From the NCBI GenBank assembly GCA_946886365.1, contig CAMPIM010000161.1, forward strand, positions 1 to 5,296: a stretch of 5,296 nt of DNA, in the 5' to 3' direction. How positions within the stretch are numbered: position 1 is the stretch's first letter; the number at the start of each line of letters is the position of its first letter. This DNA is from an uncultured Novosphingobium sp. Lineage in GTDB: Bacteria; Pseudomonadota; Alphaproteobacteria; Sphingomonadales; Sphingomonadaceae. The position numbers were made by a program, and so were the translations under genes. Shown here in pieces: positions 4,676 through 5,296 of the stretch. Under the pieces are notes generated by a model that saw nothing but the letters and a program-made list of their open reading frames with translations, did not search any database and was not told the DNA's origin.

Positions 4676-5296
4676 ATGCGGAAGCTTGCCCTCGCGGCTG
4701 TGCTTGCCTCCTCCGCCCTGGCCACCCCGGCCCTGGCGCGTGATAACAGCTGGTATATCGGAATCGATTCCGGTGTTACCATTGTTGAAGATCAGGACAT
4801 CACCTTCACGCCCGGTATCGATCCCACGACTGGTCTTGGCACTGCCAGCACCACGCTGGAAAATGTCGACTACCACAAGGGTTGGGACGGTGATGCGGTC
4901 ATCGGTTACGACTTCGGCGGTTTCCGTCTTGAAGCCGAAGCTGGTTACAAGCGTGCCAAGGTTGACCTGGACAACAGCGGTTTCGGCGGTTCCGCGTCGG
5001 CCCTTTCGTTCATGCTGAACGGTCTGCTTGACTTCGGTTCGGACGACGGCCTGCAGGGCTTCGTCGGTGGCGGCGTTGGCGTTTCGCGCGCCAAGCTGGC
5101 CAATGATCTGGTCAACGACAGCGACACCGGCTTCGCCTGGCAGGCGATTGCGGGCGTTCGCTATCCGCTGACCAACAATGTTGACGTGTCGCTGAAGTAT
5201 CGCTTCTTCAACCAGGACAACATCGATCTGGTTCCGGCCTACACCACTGCGGTGGGCGTTGCCGGTGGCGATGTCAGCACCAAGCTGCGTACGCAC
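4676..5296 (+). CDS. Secreted outer-membrane beta-barrel protein (OmpA-family-like), 3' end cut by the window
   Basis: The frame is open for 207 codons to the window end with no stop. Residues 1-21 are a clear signal peptide: basic start MRK, alanine/leucine core, and an A-L-A cleavage site before R22. The remainder alternates short amphipathic strands with Asp/Gly/Asn-rich turns, as in eight-stranded OMP barrels: SWYIGIDSGVTIVE, AVIGYDFGGFRLEAEAGYK, GFVGGGVGVSRAKL, FAWQAIAGVRYPL and VDVSLKYRFF. The order matches sphingomonad OmpA-family proteins, in which a peptidoglycan-binding OmpA domain often follows the barrel. That part, if present, lies outside the window. Glycine codons are almost all GGT/GGC with no GGG, a highly-expressed host style unlike the tail genes. 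It is probably a host envelope gene unrelated in function to the tail operon and transcribed separately after a 178-nt gap. Confidence 0.85.
   Translation, partial: MRKLALAAVLASSALATPALARDNSWYIGIDSGVTIVEDQDITFTPGIDPTTGLGTASTTLENVDYHKGWDGDAVIGYDFGGFRLEAEAGYKRAKVDLDNSGFGGSASALSFMLNGLLDFGSDDGLQGFVGGGVGVSRAKLANDLVNDSDTGFAWQAIAGVRYPLTNNVDVSLKYRFFNQDNIDLVPAYTTAVGVAGGDVSTKLRTH

Noticed and set aside
4637..5296. Minus-strand open frame of 219 codons opposite the outer-membrane protein gene
   Set aside because: The plus strand carries a signal peptide, a ribosome site and a beta-barrel pattern. The minus-strand product shows none of these.

Overview
The window reads as high-GC alphaproteobacterial DNA, most likely from a sphingomonad (Sphingobium, Sphingomonas or a relative). 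Two things point there. The tail-tip gene order is that of Rhodobacter-type gene transfer agents (GTA) and the related prophages of Alphaproteobacteria. The outer-membrane protein at the right end has the signal peptide and barrel motifs I associate with sphingomonad OmpA-family proteins. This assignment comes from pattern memory, not from a search.

Left edge (1 to about 146): a GC-extreme block with a 28-bp inverted repeat (one mismatch), three tandem 9-bp units in its loop, a run of 12 G, and a G-rich stretch. No gene can be supported in it. Recognisable DUF2460 coding begins only after it, so that gene lacks its N-terminal half. The block looks more like a contig-end or fold-back artefact, or a rearrangement breakpoint, than native gene sequence.

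Tail-tip operon (147 to 4497, all on the + strand): DUF2460 distal-tail-like protein (3' part only), DUF2163/phage BR0599-like hub protein, NlpC/P60 cell-wall peptidase, a large baseplate protein of the GTA 'megatron' type, and a DUF2793 protein. The first three are joined by 4-bp stop/start overlaps (ATGA, GTGA). The fourth follows after 8 nt and the fifth after 31 nt. These correspond to RcGTA ORFs g12, g13, g14 and g15 plus an accessory DUF2793 protein. By family knowledge they build the tail tip that contacts the cell, cuts peptidoglycan and opens the channel for DNA. The hub keeps a C-X8-C ... C-X6-C pattern like the iron-sulfur ligands of lambda gpL-type tail-tip proteins. The megatron is a compact form with no room for the GTA TIM-barrel domain.

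Right side (4498 to 5296): a 178-nt intergenic region with a candidate promoter and small inverted repeats, then the start of a secreted outer-membrane beta-barrel gene that runs off the window. This gene uses no GGG codons, whereas the tail genes are full of them, which marks the change from the phage-derived module to a host gene. No integrase, attachment site, tRNA, IS element or CRISPR array was seen. The window is mainly a known type of module; the less expected points are the left-edge structure, the truncation of DUF2460, the hub cysteine pattern and the compact megatron.
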